The translations under genes were made by a program, and so were the position numbers. A model generated the notes under the pieces. It saw only the letters and a program-made list of their open reading frames with translations, was not told the DNA's origin and made no database searches. From Marinobacter maroccanus (GTDB taxonomy: Bacteria; Pseudomonadota; Gammaproteobacteria; Pseudomonadales; Oleiphilaceae), in the NCBI RefSeq assembly GCF_002933275.1, contig NZ_PSSX01000007.1, positions 1 through 64,000 of the forward strand: a stretch of DNA of 64,000 nt, read 5' to 3'. Positions 42,208 through 52,169 of this stretch are shown in pieces. The first letter of the stretch is position 1; each line of letters starts with the position of its first letter.

Positions 42208-43338
42208 TCAGAATTTCATTTCGTCGAAGAAGCTTTTGACACCTTCAAACCAGGAGCTCTTCTTCGGGCCATGCTCTGTGCCGTTACTGGCATCCAGGGT
42301 TTTCTGGAACTCTTCCAGCAATTCTTTCTGGCGCTTGGTCAGGTTCACCGGTGTTTCCACAATCACGCGGCACAGCAGGTCACCGGCCGGGCCACCACGA
42401 ACCGGGCTGACGCCCTTGTTGCGCAGCCGGAATAGCTTGCCGGTCTGGGTTTCCGGTGGAATCTTCAGCTTCACCCGGCCATCCAGTGTCGGCACCTCGA
42501 GCTCTCCACCCAGGGAGGCATCAACGATGCTGATAGGCACTTCACAATAGAGATTGCGACCGTCTCGGGTAAAGATGGAGTGCTCGCGCACGGCGATCTG
42601 CACATACAGGTCCCCGGAGGGCCCGCCATCGATGCCCATCTCACCTTCACCGGAGAGGCGAATGCGGTCGCCGGTGTCCACACCCGGCGGCACTTTGACC
42701 GACAGCGTTTTCTCTTCCTGAACCCGACCCTGGCCATGACAGCCCTTGCAGGGGTTCTTGATGATCTGGCCGGAGCCTCGACAGGTCGGACACGCCTGCT
42801 GCACGGTAAAGAAGCCCTGCTGCATGCGCACCTGCCCCATACCTTTACAGGTACCGCAGGTTTCCGGGCGAGAGCCTTTTTCAGCGCCACTACCATCGCA
42901 CACTTCACACTCGCGATGGCCCGGGATCTGGATCTGGACCGTCTTGCCCTTTACGGCCTCTTCCAGATCAAGTTCCAGGGTGTAACGAAGATCGGCACCG
43001 CGGGTATTGCGCCCACGACCACCGCCACCACCAAAAATGTCACCAAAAACATCGCCGAAGATATCGGAGAAGCTGGCACCGCCGCCTCCGAATCCGCCAC
43101 CACCGGCCTGACCGTCTACGCCGGCGTGACCAAACTGGTCATAGGCAGCCCGCTTGGACGGCTCTGCCAGTACTTCGTAGGCTTCGCTGGCCTCTTTGAA
43201 CTTGTTCTCGGCTTCGGCGTCGTCCGGGTTACGGTCGGGGTGATACTTCATCGCGAGCTTTCGATAGGCTCGCTTGATTTCCTTCTCGTCCGCGTCCCGG
43301 GAAATCCCGAGAATCTCGTAATAATCGCGCTTGGCCAT
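42208..43338 (-). CDS. dnaJ: Chaperone protein DnaJ
   Basis: A 376-residue type I J-protein. The J domain (residues 1-70) has the HPD tripeptide in [12 protein letters not shown] Gly-rich linker ([12 protein letters not shown]) follows, then four zinc CxxCxGxG repeats ([32 protein letters not shown]) and the substrate-binding C-terminal domains. It stimulates DnaK ATPase and delivers clients. A perfect 30-base palindrome sits between dnaK and this gene. Confidence 0.97.
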   Translation of the reverse strand: MAKRDYYEILGISRDADEKEIKRAYRKLAMKYHPDRNPDDAEAENKFKEASEAYEVLAEPSKRAAYDQFGHAGVDGQAGGGGFGGGGASFSDIFGDVFGDIFGGGGGRGRNTRGADLRYTLELDLEEAVKGKTVQIQIPGHRECEVCDGSGAEKGSRPETCGTCKGMGQVRMQQGFFTVQQACPTCRGSGQIIKNPCKGCHGQGRVQEEKTLSVKVPPGVDTGDRIRLSGEGEMGIDGGPSGDLYVQIAVREHSIFTRDGRNLYCEVPISIVDASLGGELEVPTLDGRVKLKIPPETQTGKLFRLRNKGVSPVRGGPAGDLLCRVIVETPVNLTKRQKELLEEFQKTLDASNGTEHGPKKSSWFEGVKSFFDEMKF

Positions 43339-43364
43339 GCTTTTAAAACCCTGTTTTTAAACGC

Positions 43365-43394
43365 GGAAAACGCGGGGAATTCCCCGCGTTTTCC
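43365..43394 (-). terminator. Perfect palindrome between dnaK and dnaJ
   Basis: 15 + 15 bases (43365-43379 and 43380-43394), centred on GAATTC with flanking CGCGGG/CCCGCG and outer GGAAAA/TTTTCC. It has no loop beyond the centre and only a weak T tract, so it fits an attenuator or mRNA-processing hairpin lowering DnaJ relative to DnaK. Confidence 0.65.
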
Positions 43395-43416
43395 AACTGC
43401 CTGATGTACGTCAGAT

Positions 43417-45342
43417 TTATCGCTTGTCGTCGTCTTTGACTTCTTCGAACTCAGCATCGACGGCGTCGTCAGACTGCTGGCCCTGGGCTTCTTCCTGCCC
43501 ACCGGCCTGTTGGGCATGATCCGCCTGATCTGCATACATCTTCTGGGCCAGCTCGGAAGAGACTTCAGTCAGCTTCTGAGTCTTGGCTTCGATGTCTTCC
43601 TTGTTGGAACCTTCCAGAGCTTCTTCCAGCTCTTTAATGGAAGCTTCGATGGACTCTTTCTCGCTGTCGCTGACCTTGTCACCGGCGTCCTTCAGGGTTT
43701 TGCGAACGGCGTGGACCATTGCATCACCCTGGTTGCGGACCTGGACAAGCTCTTCGAACTTGCGATCTTCCTCGGCATTGGCCTCGGCGTCCTGAACCAT
43801 CTTCTCGATCTCGTCATCATTCAGACCAGAAGAGGCCTTGATCACGATCGACTGCTCTTTACCGGTCGCCTTGTCCTTCGCGGATACGTTCAGGATACCG
43901 TTGGCGTCGATGTCGAAGGTCACTTCGATCTGAGGCACACCGCGCGCTGCCGGCGGGATGTCGGCCAGGTCGAATCGACCCAGAGACTTGTTCTGGTTCG
44001 CTTGCTTGCGCTCACCCTGCACCACGTGAATGGTTACGGCGGTCTGGTTGTCATCCGCAGTGGAGAAGGTCTGCGACTTCTTGGTCGGAATCGTGGTGTT
44101 CTTATCGATCAGCGGAGTTGCCACACCGCCCATGGTCTCAATACCCAGGGTCAGCGGGGTTACGTCCAGCAGAAGAACGTCTTTCACGTCGCCAGACAGA
44201 ACGGCCGCCTGGATTGCAGCGCCCATGGCCACAGCTTCGTCCGGGTTGACGTCCTTGCGCGCTTCTTTGCCGAAGAACTCTTTAACCTTTTCCTGCACCA
44301 GCGGCATGCGGGTCTGACCACCGACCAGGATAACCTCATCGACTTCGCTGGCCTTCATGCCGGCGTCTTGCAGGGCAACCTTACACGGCTCGAGACTGCG
44401 CTGAACCAGCTCCTCAACAAGAGACTCCAGCTTGGCGCGGGTCAGCTTAACGTTCATGTGCTTAGGACCGGACGCGTCTGCAGTGATGTACGGCAGGTTG
44501 ACGTCGGTCTGCTGGCTGCTGGAAAGCTCAATCTTGGCCTTCTCACCAGCTTCCTTCAGACGCTGCATCGCAAGGGAATCGCCACGCAGGTCGATGCCGC
44601 TGTCTTTCTTGAACTGGTCTGCCAGGTACTCGATGATCTTCAGGTCGAAGTCTTCACCACCGAGGAAGGTGTCACCGTTGGTGGCCAGAACCTCGAACTG
44701 ATGCTCGCCGTCTACATCGGCAATTTCGATGATGGACAGGTCAAAGGTACCACCGCCCAGATCGTATACAGCCACGGTGCGGTCGCCGCTCTTCTTGTCC
44801 AGGCCGTAAGCCAGGGCCGCCGCAGTCGGCTCGTTGATGATCCGCTTCACTTCCAGCCCGGCGATCTTGCCTGCGTCCTTGGTGGCCTGACGCTGGCTGT
44901 CGTTGAAGTAGGCCGGCACGGTGATAACCGCTTCGGTCACTTTCTCGCCAAGATAATCTTCGGCTGTCTTTTTCATCTTCTTGATGATTTCCGCAGAAAC
45001 CTGCGGGGGAGCCATCTTCTCTCCCTTCACTTCAACCCAGGCGTCGCCGTTGTCCGCCTTGGCGATCTTGTAAGGCACCATCTTGATGTCTTTCTGAACC
45101 ACGTCGTCCTCAAAACGACGACCGATCAGACGCTTGATGGCGTAAAGGGTGTTATTCGGGTTGGTTACTGCCTGGCGCTTGGCTGACTGGCCAACCAGGG
45201 TCTCACCATCGTCTGTATAGGCGATGATGGACGGGGTGGTGCGATCACCCTCGGCGTTTTCAATTACCTTGACCTTGTCGCCATCCATGATGGCTACACA
45301 AGAGTTGGTGGTTCCCAGGTCGATACCGATAATCTTGCTCAT
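43417..45342 (-). CDS. dnaK: Chaperone protein DnaK (Hsp70)
   Basis: A 641-residue Hsp70. The N-terminal ATPase domain has [31 protein letters not shown] and [15 protein letters not shown]. The linker [19 protein letters not shown] leads to the peptide-binding domain and lid. The C terminus is Gln/Gly-rich, ending EEVKDDDKR, the co-chaperone-binding EEVD-like tail. GGAG precedes the ATG. A weaker sigma32-like site (CTTGAAA over the grpE stop, CCAATAT 14 bases on; 45439-45412) may add its own promoter to the main one before grpE. Confidence 0.97.
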   Translation of the reverse strand: MSKIIGIDLGTTNSCVAIMDGDKVKVIENAEGDRTTPSIIAYTDDGETLVGQSAKRQAVTNPNNTLYAIKRLIGRRFEDDVVQKDIKMVPYKIAKADNGDAWVEVKGEKMAPPQVSAEIIKKMKKTAEDYLGEKVTEAVITVPAYFNDSQRQATKDAGKIAGLEVKRIINEPTAAALAYGLDKKSGDRTVAVYDLGGGTFDLSIIEIADVDGEHQFEVLATNGDTFLGGEDFDLKIIEYLADQFKKDSGIDLRGDSLAMQRLKEAGEKAKIELSSSQQTDVNLPYITADASGPKHMNVKLTRAKLESLVEELVQRSLEPCKVALQDAGMKASEVDEVILVGGQTRMPLVQEKVKEFFGKEARKDVNPDEAVAMGAAIQAAVLSGDVKDVLLLDVTPLTLGIETMGGVATPLIDKNTTIPTKKSQTFSTADDNQTAVTIHVVQGERKQANQNKSLGRFDLADIPPAARGVPQIEVTFDIDANGILNVSAKDKATGKEQSIVIKASSGLNDDEIEKMVQDAEANAEEDRKFEELVQVRNQGDAMVHAVRKTLKDAGDKVSDSEKESIEASIKELEEALEGSNKEDIEAKTQKLTEVSSELAQKMYADQADHAQQAGGQEEAQGQQSDDAVDAEFEEVKDDDKR

Positions 45343-45434
45343 TGAATCACTCCAATTCTTCTGAATGCTTTCCCGGAGGCCAATTTCCCCCGCTTTCGCT
45401 ATTTACTGGCTATATTGGCGCTTTAATCGGCTTT

Positions 45435-46034
45435 TCAAGCCTGCTCATCAATTTTTGGTGCATCTTCTGCCTTGGCGACCACCACCATGGCCGGCCGCAC
45501 CACGCGGCCATTCAGCAGATACCCTTTCTGCACCACGGCGACCACGCTGTTCGGCTCTGCATCCGGCGCCGGCACCATCGACATGGCTTCGTGATGCTGG
45601 GGATCGAACGGTTCGCCCACCGGGTTGATCTGCTCAACATTGAATTTCTTCAGACTGGACATGAACAGGCTAAGGGTCATTTCAACGCCTTCACGGATGG
45701 AGGCAACCGCATCGCCCGAGTCCTCATGACCTTCAGTGCTCTCGACTGCCTTTTCCAGACTGTCAGCAACCGGCAGCAGCTCCTTGACGAACTTTTCCAG
45801 AGCGAACTTGTGGGCTTTCTCCACATCAATCTCCGCTCGACGGCGCACATTCTGCATCTCCGCCTGAGAGCGCAACATCTGCTCCTGGAATTCCTGAACC
45901 TGAGCCTGGAGCGCTTCCACTTCGGAGGCTTCGCTGTCGCCAGCCTCTCCTTCAGCAGACTGGGCTTCCTCTTTCGCAGCCTCGAGGGCTTCGTTCAGTT
46001 CCTCGTGCTCGTTCCGGTTCTCGTCAGTGCTCAT
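45435..46034 (-). CDS. grpE: Nucleotide exchange factor GrpE
   Basis: A 199-residue dimeric exchange factor for DnaK. An acidic, poorly conserved N terminus (to about residue 50) leads into the long coiled coil [25 protein letters not shown] and the C-terminal beta domain with [19 protein letters not shown] and [25 protein letters not shown]. It is first in grpE-dnaK-dnaJ behind a strong sigma32-type promoter, divergent from recN. Confidence 0.95.
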   Translation of the reverse strand: MSTDENRNEHEELNEALEAAKEEAQSAEGEAGDSEASEVEALQAQVQEFQEQMLRSQAEMQNVRRRAEIDVEKAHKFALEKFVKELLPVADSLEKAVESTEGHEDSGDAVASIREGVEMTLSLFMSSLKKFNVEQINPVGEPFDPQHHEAMSMVPAPDAEPNSVVAVVQKGYLLNGRVVRPAMVVVAKAEDAPKIDEQA

Positions 46035-46128
46035 GGTTACTCCTGCTTGATCTAAAGCGGCCCGCTGTCAGTGGCCGATTAAACATGGGCTCCGGCCCCG
46101 GCGAGCCGGAAAATGTCGTTGCGAACGG

Positions 46129-46156
46129 ATATGGGGCCCGCTCTTCAGGTTTCAAC
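46129..46156 (-). promoter_or_regulatory. Sigma32-type promoter of grpE-dnaK-dnaJ
   Basis: On the minus strand: GTTGAAA (46156-46150), 13 bases, CCCCATAT (46136-46129). This matches the heat-shock consensus closely. The leader to the grpE ATG is about 90 bases. Confidence 0.8.
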
Positions 46157-46215
46157 CACCAATGCCTGCAATCCTGAAGAAAATCCCCTCCGCGGGTTTG
46201 CAAACAACAAAAACC

Positions 46216-46250
46216 CTGTATATATTCACAGTCACTGTATACATCCACAG
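46216..46250 (+). promoter_or_regulatory. Tandem LexA boxes upstream of recN
   Basis: Two 16-base sites fit CTG-N10-CAG with AT-rich centres: CTGTATATATTCACAG (46216-46231) and CTGTATACATCCACAG (46235-46250). They are 3 bases apart, so their centres are 19 bases apart, and lie about 40 bases before the recN start. They overlap the expected promoter, which predicts tight SOS repression. Confidence 0.88.
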
Positions 46251-46289
46251 TGTTTTGCCGGTTTCAGGAAAAACGCGGAGGTTATCTGC

Positions 46290-47969
46290 ATGCTGACTCA
46301 ACTTACGGTTTCCAATTACGCCATCGCCGAACGGGTGGAACTCCAGTTCAGCAAGGGCATGACCGCACTGACCGGCGAGACCGGCGCCGGCAAATCCATT
46401 GTGCTGGACGCCCTTGGACTGGCCATGGGTGGTCGCGCAGATGCCGGCGCCGTCCGCCATGGCGCCAAGCGTGCCGACATTACAGCCACCTTTGACGTAT
46501 CCGACATTCCCGAGGCCAGCAACTGGCTGGCAGAGCATGAGCTGGATGACGAAAGCGACTGCATTCTGCGTCGGGTGATCAGCAAGGATGGCCGCTCCCG
46601 CGCCTACATTAATGGCCAGCCCTGCCCGCTGAATCATTTGAAGGAACTCGGCGGGGTATTGATGGATATTCACAGCCAGCACCAGCATCAATCCCTGTTG
46701 CGCAAGGAAACCCACCGCAAGCTGGTGGATGAGTTTGCCGGCGTTGAGACCCTGGCCGCCGACACCCGCGAAGCCTGGAAAACCTGGAACCAGATCCGCC
46801 AACGGCTGACCGAGCGCCAGCAGAATGCGGATGAAGCAGAGGCCAAGCTGCAACTCCTGCGTTACCAGGTGGAAGAGCTGGACCGCCTGGCACTGGAAAA
46901 CGGCGAACAGGAACAACTGGAACAGGAACAGGCCCAACTGAGCCAGGCCGACACGGTTCTGCACAACAGCCACCAGGCAGCCCTGCTTTGCACGGAAGAT
47001 GAAACCAGCGCGGCTGATCTCGTTCGTCAGGCACTGCAACAACTGGAACAGCTTCCCGTGGACGTACCTGCACTGGCCGACACCATACAGATGTTGAACG
47101 AAGCCCAGATCCAGATCAGCGAGGCCGGCGACAACCTGCGTCACTTTGTCGAAGACTACGAGGCCGACCCGGCACGTCTGGCGGACGTGGAAGAACGGCT
47201 CAGCGCCATTTACCAGATGGCCCGCAAACACCGGATCACGCCGGAGGAATTACCGGAACTTCATCAGCGCCTGAGCGTCGAGCTGGCCGAACTGGACGGC
47301 GGCGAGGGCAGCCTGGAGCAACTGGAGGCTGAGCTGGAAAGCCAACGGGCACGATTCGATGAACTGGCCGGCAAGCTTTCGGAGGCCCGCGCCACGGCCG
47401 CTGCCGAGCTGGACCAACGGGTCGCAGCCGAGCTTGCCCAGTTGAGCATGCCCAACATGCAGTTCATTACCCACCTGAATCGGAGCAGTGGCCAGGAGCC
47501 GGCACCCCACGGCCTGGAAGAGATTGAATTTCTGGTCAGCGCCAACCCGGGGCAGCCGGCGCGGCCACTGGCCAAAGTCGCCTCCGGCGGCGAATTGTCG
47601 CGGATCAGTCTTGCCATTCAGGTAGTGGTTGCCCAGACCTCAACCACGCCCACCCTGGTCTTCGATGAAGTGGACGTCGGCATTGGCGGGGGCACGGCCG
47701 AAGTGGTTGGCCGGCTACTCCGGACTCTTGGCAGCAACGGGCAGGTACTTTGCGTGACCCACCTGCCGCAAGTGGCAGCCCAGTGTCACCAGCATTTATT
47801 TGTCAGCAAGTTTACCGAACAGGATGCCACCTTCTCGAAAATCGAGACGCTGGATGATCAGGGCAGAATCAGTGAAGTGGCGAGAATGCTGGGAGGCGTG
47901 GACATGACCGAACACACGATCGCACACGCCCGGGAGATGTTTTCTAAGGGGCAGGCAACCCATCACTGA
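46290..47969 (+). CDS. recN: DNA repair protein RecN
   Basis: A 559-residue SMC-like ATPase for double-strand-break repair. Walker A GETGAGKS is at 29-36. A long coiled coil runs from about 160 to 370 (Gln/Glu/Ala-rich heptads). The C-terminal signature is VASGGELSRISLAIQ and Walker B TLVFDEVDVGIGGGTAE. ATG 46290 was chosen because GGAGG precedes it and MLTQLTVSNYAIAE is the family N terminus; the frame is open 59 codons earlier through the LexA boxes. It is expected to be a major SOS protein here. Confidence 0.96.
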   Translation: MLTQLTVSNYAIAERVELQFSKGMTALTGETGAGKSIVLDALGLAMGGRADAGAVRHGAKRADITATFDVSDIPEASNWLAEHELDDESDCILRRVISKDGRSRAYINGQPCPLNHLKELGGVLMDIHSQHQHQSLLRKETHRKLVDEFAGVETLAADTREAWKTWNQIRQRLTERQQNADEAEAKLQLLRYQVEELDRLALENGEQEQLEQEQAQLSQADTVLHNSHQAALLCTEDETSAADLVRQALQQLEQLPVDVPALADTIQMLNEAQIQISEAGDNLRHFVEDYEADPARLADVEERLSAIYQMARKHRITPEELPELHQRLSVELAELDGGEGSLEQLEAELESQRARFDELAGKLSEARATAAAELDQRVAAELAQLSMPNMQFITHLNRSSGQEPAPHGLEEIEFLVSANPGQPARPLAKVASGGELSRISLAIQVVVAQTSTTPTLVFDEVDVGIGGGTAEVVGRLLRTLGSNGQVLCVTHLPQVAAQCHQHLFVSKFTEQDATFSKIETLDDQGRISEVARMLGGVDMTEHTIAHAREMFSKGQATHH

Positions 47970-48014
47970 GCCGCGAGCAATTTTCCACTACCCCTCTCGA
48001 TCCTGAGAGCTGTT

Positions 48015-48042
48015 GGGGCGGGCCAAAACCCGCCCCTTTTTT
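48015..48042 (+). terminator. Terminator of recN
   Basis: GGGGCGGG (48015-48022) pairs with CCCGCCCC (48029-48036), followed by six T. It lies between convergent recN and fur. Confidence 0.9.
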
Positions 48043-48064
48043 CATCAGACTGACTGAGTCAGGC

Positions 48065-48475
48065 TCAGGACTTGATGGGCTTTACGTACAGAATCAGGCT
48101 GTGATCAACGATTTCGTAGCCATGCTCTTCAGCAATTTTCTTCTGGCGCTCTTCAATGACTTCGTCAACGAACTCGATTACCTCACCAGTCTGAGTGCAG
48201 ACCATGTGGTCGTGGTGATCGTCGCCAGCCATCTCGAACACGGCATGGCCGCCTTCAAAGTTGTGCCGAAGAACCAGCCCCGCCGCCTCAAACTGGGTCA
48301 GCACCCGGTAGACTGTTGCCAGCCCCACGTCATCGCCTTGCTCCAGAAGCTTCTTGTACACATCTTCGGCACTGAGGTGATGCTCCTCCGCTGTCTCCAG
48401 GATATTGAAGATCTTCACTCGCGGCAGAGTCACTTTCAGACCGACTTTTCGTAATTCGGCGTTTTCGGATGACAT
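48065..48475 (-). CDS. fur: Ferric uptake regulator Fur
   Basis: A 136-residue metal-dependent repressor. The winged helix contains ELRKVGLKVTLPRVKIFNIL, HLSAEDVYKKL and GLATVYRVLTQFEAAGLV. The metal/dimer domain has the HHDHMVC cluster after FEMAGD. The second CxxC of E. coli Fur is absent, as in pseudomonad proteins. ATG 48475 gives the normal MSSENAELRK start; a GTG four codons earlier is possible. It is divergent from bamE, the common gammaproteobacterial arrangement. Confidence 0.95.
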   Translation of the reverse strand: MSSENAELRKVGLKVTLPRVKIFNILETAEEHHLSAEDVYKKLLEQGDDVGLATVYRVLTQFEAAGLVLRHNFEGGHAVFEMAGDDHHDHMVCTQTGEVIEFVDEVIEERQKKIAEEHGYEIVDHSLILYVKPIKS

Positions 48476-48597
48476 GTTACTATTCACTCTTTGGTGTGCC
48501 TCACGGCTTCCGGTATGATGAAGCCGCCATTGAACGGTTAACCCGTGTCACACCTGCCTCTGGCAGGCGATTTCAAGATAGAGGATTTCCCCCGGCG

Positions 48598-48924
48598 ATG
48601 CAAAAGCTCACAGCTCTCATTCTCACTTTCGTTCTATCCGGTTGCGTTTTCCCGGGCGTCTACAAAATCAACGTCCAGCAGGGAAACATCGTTACCGATG
48701 AGGAGCTGACGCAGCTGACCGAAGGCATGCCTCGCAGCCAGGTGCACGCCGTTATGGGAACACCCCTCATGCTCAACCCGGTTGACCCCTCCCGCGAATA
48801 CTATGTGTATACGTTCCAGAGAGAGGGCGGAGACATCCAGGAACAACGAATTATCGTTTACTACGAAGGCGACCAGTACGCCTACTACGAGGCCCAGCTG
48901 CTGGAAGAAACCCCGGCCTACTGA
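48598..48924 (+). CDS. bamE: Outer-membrane assembly lipoprotein BamE
   Basis: A 108-residue small lipoprotein of the BAM complex that inserts beta-barrel proteins. Signal peptide and lipobox: MQKLTALILTFVLSGC. The SmpA/OmlA core follows: VYKINVQQGNIVTDEEL, GMPRSQVHAVMGTPLM, YYVYTFQREGG. ATG 48598 is the only start giving a proper lipoprotein signal. It ends overlapping the tail of rnfH by 7 bases on the other strand. Confidence 0.94.
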   Translation: MQKLTALILTFVLSGCVFPGVYKINVQQGNIVTDEELTQLTEGMPRSQVHAVMGTPLMLNPVDPSREYYVYTFQREGGDIQEQRIIVYYEGDQYAYYEAQLLEETPAY

Positions 48925-49205
48925 GCCTGGCCTTTCTTCTTCGCCCGGTTCAATCGCGCCTGCTTGGGATCGATCTTGAGCGGGCGATACAGCTCCACCC
49001 GGTCGCCTTCGCGAAGTTCGTGCGCCGCCGGGTCTTTGATGACCTTTCCGAACACGCCCATATCAATGGTGTCGGGATCAATTTCCGGAAAAATATCAGT
49101 GATTCCGGATAGCTTGGCAGCCTCCAGAGCCGTGGTTCCCTCCGGCACGTTCACCGGCACAATTTCCTGCCGGTCGGGTCTGGCATAGGCCACTTCCACC
49201 TGCAT
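48918..49205 (-). CDS. rnfH: RnfH family ubiquitin-like protein
   Basis: A 95-residue beta-grasp (ubiquitin-like) protein of the UPF0125/RnfH family. Landmarks: VEVAYARPDRQEIVPVNVPE, GVFGKVIKDPAAHELREGDR and VELYRPLKIDPKQARLNRAK. Its molecular role is unsettled; related proteins form a toxin-antitoxin-like pair with RatA in E. coli. Its ATG overlaps the ratA stop (TAATG), so the two are coupled. Confidence 0.92.
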   Translation of the reverse strand: MQVEVAYARPDRQEIVPVNVPEGTTALEAAKLSGITDIFPEIDPDTIDMGVFGKVIKDPAAHELREGDRVELYRPLKIDPKQARLNRAKKKGQAQ

Positions 49206-49651
49206 TATGCGCCCTCCTTCCGGTAAAGCTCATCAGCACGGCGACAGAAAGCATCCACCATGGTATTGGCGGCCTGGCTGAAAACGGGCCCGAACGTCAT
49301 CCTTGAAAGCGATCCGGAGAACTCGAACTCCAGGGTCAGAATCACCTTGCAGGCGTTCTCGTCCAGGGATTTGAAATGCCAGCGGCCCGTCAGGTTGCGG
49401 AAAGGGCCGTCCACCAGATTCATCTCGATCGCCTCGGGCATCAGCAACTGATTGCGGGTCGTCAGTTTGTGGCGCACTCCGCCCTTGGCAATTTCCAGGG
49501 ACGCCGTGACCTGCTCCGGCTGACGCTCGTGAATCTCCGCGCCCGCACACCAGGGCAAAAACTCCGGGTAACGGGCAATATCGTTTACCAGGTGAAACAT
49601 GCGCTCGGCGGAGTGCATAACCAAAGCTGTTTTATCAATCTGATGGGGCAT
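49205..49651 (-). CDS. ratA: RatA / coenzyme Q-binding START-domain protein
   Basis: A 148-residue START-like (COQ10 family) protein. Landmarks: MFHLVNDIARYPEFLPWCAGAEI, LTTRNQLLMPEAIEMNLVDGPF, FEFSGSLSRMTFGPVFSQAANTMVDAF. Family members bind ubiquinone in mitochondria; in E. coli RatA was described as blocking 70S formation. ATG 49651 begins the conserved MPHQIDKTALV; 24 extra upstream codons are not conserved. It is coupled with rnfH. Confidence 0.92.
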   Translation of the reverse strand: MPHQIDKTALVMHSAERMFHLVNDIARYPEFLPWCAGAEIHERQPEQVTASLEIAKGGVRHKLTTRNQLLMPEAIEMNLVDGPFRNLTGRWHFKSLDENACKVILTLEFEFSGSLSRMTFGPVFSQAANTMVDAFCRRADELYRKEGA

Positions 49652-49723
49652 TGGAACCGGTTGTCCTGCTTGCAAACACGCTGTGAAAAAGTTGCGGACT
49701 TCTGGGAAGGAAGACAGCCTCAA

Positions 49724-51349
49724 TCACACGCTATCATAAAGGATATCGTTCTGTTTTGGGGCTTTTTCGCCTGACTTACCACCACTTTCCTCCATCGCCG
49801 GCGACTTCTGGTCTGACGCGGGCGCCGTCCCGTCAGACTCGGCGGCTTCCCCCTCGGAGTCGGCAGGCGTAGCGGCAAAGGACCGATCGTTCGGTGGCAC
49901 TTCACCGCCTTCCGAAAGCATGGCAGCGGGCTGCTCGCACCAGGCAGCAACGTTGCCGTTGCTACACAGGTTGGCCAATGAAAAGGCCGTGTACTGGATC
50001 CCTATCCATGCAACGACGATGGGCAGAACCAGGCGCATCACCCAGAACCAGATACCGGCGAACAGCCTTGGTGCAGCGCCCAGCATGGTACCGGAAAGAT
50101 GCCTGGTCAGGCACCAGCCCGTAAACAGCGCGATCAGGATGGCCACAAGGGGAATCAGCAGGCCGCCGGTGACCAGTTCCAGCCAGCGAAACAGGGTAGC
50201 ACCGCCAACCCGCTGTTCGGCCCATACATTAAATGACAGCAGAGAGGCGAGACCCGCCAGCCATACCGCCAGGCCAATGAGCAGCACCGACAGACTTCTG
50301 GGCGCGCCGGTCCACTCCCGAAACCAGCCAACAATTGGCTCGAGCACATTCAGCGACGTGGTCCAGACGATCAGCACCACCAACAAAAAGACCGCCGCAA
50401 TCACAAACTGGCTTGCCGGCAACTGGGCCAGTGTAATAGGCATGGAGACGAACAGCAGGCTGAAGCCCCGCTCACCGTCAAAGCTGTTGCCGTCGGTCGC
50501 AATCGCGAAAATCATCAGGCCCGCGAGGATGGCAACCAGGGTATCCATCAGCACCACCGCCAGAATCGAGCGCTTCAGACGGGTGTGGGGCGTGGTGTAG
50601 GAACCCAATATGGCCCAGACACCCATACCGAGGCCGAGGGTAAAGAAAGCATGGAACAGGGCCGCCTTCAGACTCTCCCAGGAAAGATCCTCTGGATGCA
50701 TCGCCAGAATATGGTTGATGGCACCATCGATCCGCCCGTGCCAGGCGGCCAGGGCAAAAAGCACAAGCATCAGCACCAGGGCGCCCGGTACCACCACCCG
50801 CAGGGCCCGCTCCAGCCCTTTCACCACGCCCTGCGCCGAGACCCAGAGCACCAGCAGCAGAAAAAAGACATGCCAACCCATGAAAACCCGGTATTCCCTG
50901 GGGTCTGACACCAGGCCCGCCAGAATGCCGGTTGCCTCGGGCTCGCCAGCACCGGAAAAGCGGCCAAGCGCACCGAAAAAGACGTAGGCCAGGGCGACAG
51001 CACCGAACACTGCAGTGAATGAGAGCACCAGAAAGGCGGCCAGTATGCTGAGCCGTCCAACCGCCATCCAGGCACGGGACTGCTTGGCACTGCGGATCAG
51101 CCCATCCATGGCCAGGACAATTCCATGTCGGGCATAGCAACCTATGGCCGCTTCGGTCACCATCAGCGGCAGAGTAACCAGCAGCAGGCAGGCAAGGTAA
51201 AGCAGGATGAACATGCCACCACCATGCAGACTGGCCAGATAAGGGAACTGCCACAGGTTGGCAAGACCCACGGTAGCGCCCACCGCGGCCCAGAAGAAGG
51301 TTGATTTTCGGGTAAAGGACCCGATATGTGTCTGATACGGCGTAGGCAT
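49724..51349 (-). CDS. Sodium-dependent transporter, NSS/SNF family
   Basis: A 541-residue LeuT-fold symporter with about 12 membrane helices. The N-terminal signature is STFFWAAVGATVGLANLWQFPYLASLHGGGMF (first helix, sodium and substrate site). FALGLGMGVW-like FTLGLGMGVWAILGSY is helix 6. ATG 51349 has AGGGA 6 bases upstream; the frame is open 32 codons higher. The last 60 or so residues are an unusual hydrophilic Glu/Ser/Pro-rich tail (SEGGEVPPNDRS onwards). The substrate, an amino acid or related compound, is unknown. Confidence 0.88.
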   Translation of the reverse strand: MPTPYQTHIGSFTRKSTFFWAAVGATVGLANLWQFPYLASLHGGGMFILLYLACLLLVTLPLMVTEAAIGCYARHGIVLAMDGLIRSAKQSRAWMAVGRLSILAAFLVLSFTAVFGAVALAYVFFGALGRFSGAGEPEATGILAGLVSDPREYRVFMGWHVFFLLLVLWVSAQGVVKGLERALRVVVPGALVLMLVLFALAAWHGRIDGAINHILAMHPEDLSWESLKAALFHAFFTLGLGMGVWAILGSYTTPHTRLKRSILAVVLMDTLVAILAGLMIFAIATDGNSFDGERGFSLLFVSMPITLAQLPASQFVIAAVFLLVVLIVWTTSLNVLEPIVGWFREWTGAPRSLSVLLIGLAVWLAGLASLLSFNVWAEQRVGGATLFRWLELVTGGLLIPLVAILIALFTGWCLTRHLSGTMLGAAPRLFAGIWFWVMRLVLPIVVAWIGIQYTAFSLANLCSNGNVAAWCEQPAAMLSEGGEVPPNDRSFAATPADSEGEAAESDGTAPASDQKSPAMEESGGKSGEKAPKQNDILYDSV

Positions 51350-51549
51350 TCGCGTCCCTGAGGCCACTGAGCAGGTCGGGGAGAAGGTCTGGGCCAGTAT
51401 TGTAGCTGAAGGATCCCTCCGCGCACGAACCAGAAGCAGCCACAACGCTGATTTCGTGACCGCTCTGGCACTGTTGGGCTACAATGCGCCTTTTTCCGGC
51501 TGCAGCAAGGCCGGTCCGTTCATTCGTCCGACCCCGGATTCATTGATTC

Positions 51550-52029
51550 ATGAGCAAGAAAAAACCCGGAACGCCGAGCAACACCATTGCGCTGAACAAG
51601 AAGGCGAAGCACGAGTACCACATTGAGGAACGCTTTGAAGCGGGCCTCGCCCTGCTGGGCTGGGAAGTGAAATCCCTCCGTGCGGGCAAGGCCCAACTGG
51701 TGGACGCCTATGTGCTGCTCAAGGACGGCGAAGCCTGGTTGCTCGGCTCTCACATCACCCCGCTGATTGCGGCGTCCACCCACGTGATCGCAGACCCCAC
51801 GCGCACGCGCAAGCTCCTGCTCCACGCCAAGGAGATTGCCAAGATCGTTGGCAAGGTGAACCAGGCCGGTTACACCTGCATTCCGTTGGCGCTGTACTGG
51901 AAAAACAACAAGGTAAAGTGCGAAATTGCCCTGGTGAAAGGCAAGAAGCTGTTCGACAAGCGCGCCACCGAGAAAGAGCGCGACTGGAACCGCCAGAAGC
52001 AGCGCATCCTGCGCGAAGCCAACGTTTAA
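51550..52029 (+). CDS. smpB: SsrA-binding protein SmpB
   Basis: A 159-residue RNA-binding protein that carries tmRNA to stalled ribosomes. Landmarks: [40 protein letters not shown], and the C-terminal helix-forming tail [23 protein letters not shown]-rich hairpin (52059-52080) follows. The ssrA gene is 1.65 kb downstream, separated only by the WS/DGAT gene. Confidence 0.96.
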   Translation: MSKKKPGTPSNTIALNKKAKHEYHIEERFEAGLALLGWEVKSLRAGKAQLVDAYVLLKDGEAWLLGSHITPLIAASTHVIADPTRTRKLLLHAKEIAKIVGKVNQAGYTCIPLALYWKNNKVKCEIALVKGKKLFDKRATEKERDWNRQKQRILREANV

Positions 52030-52058
52030 TCCTGCCCGCCGAGAATTAACAAATACCT

Positions 52059-52080
52059 GACGCCGGTCATGGCCGGCGTC
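52059..52080 (+). terminator. GC-rich hairpin after smpB
   Basis: GACGCCGG and CCGGCGTC form a perfect 8-bp stem with loop TCATGG. It lacks a T tract, so termination is uncertain; it may protect the smpB mRNA end. Confidence 0.45.
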
Positions 52081-52169
52081 GACGGGTATGTCGCATACTC
52101 ACTCTCTTTGTTCAGAATTCCAACAGGCCTATACTCGGGAACTCCGGTGCAGGGCAAAGGGAGCCGCTT

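Noticed and set aside
43510..45186. A 558-codon frame opposite dnaK
   Set aside because: Antisense shadow of dnaK; such frames opposite hsp70 genes are a known artefact of codon bias.
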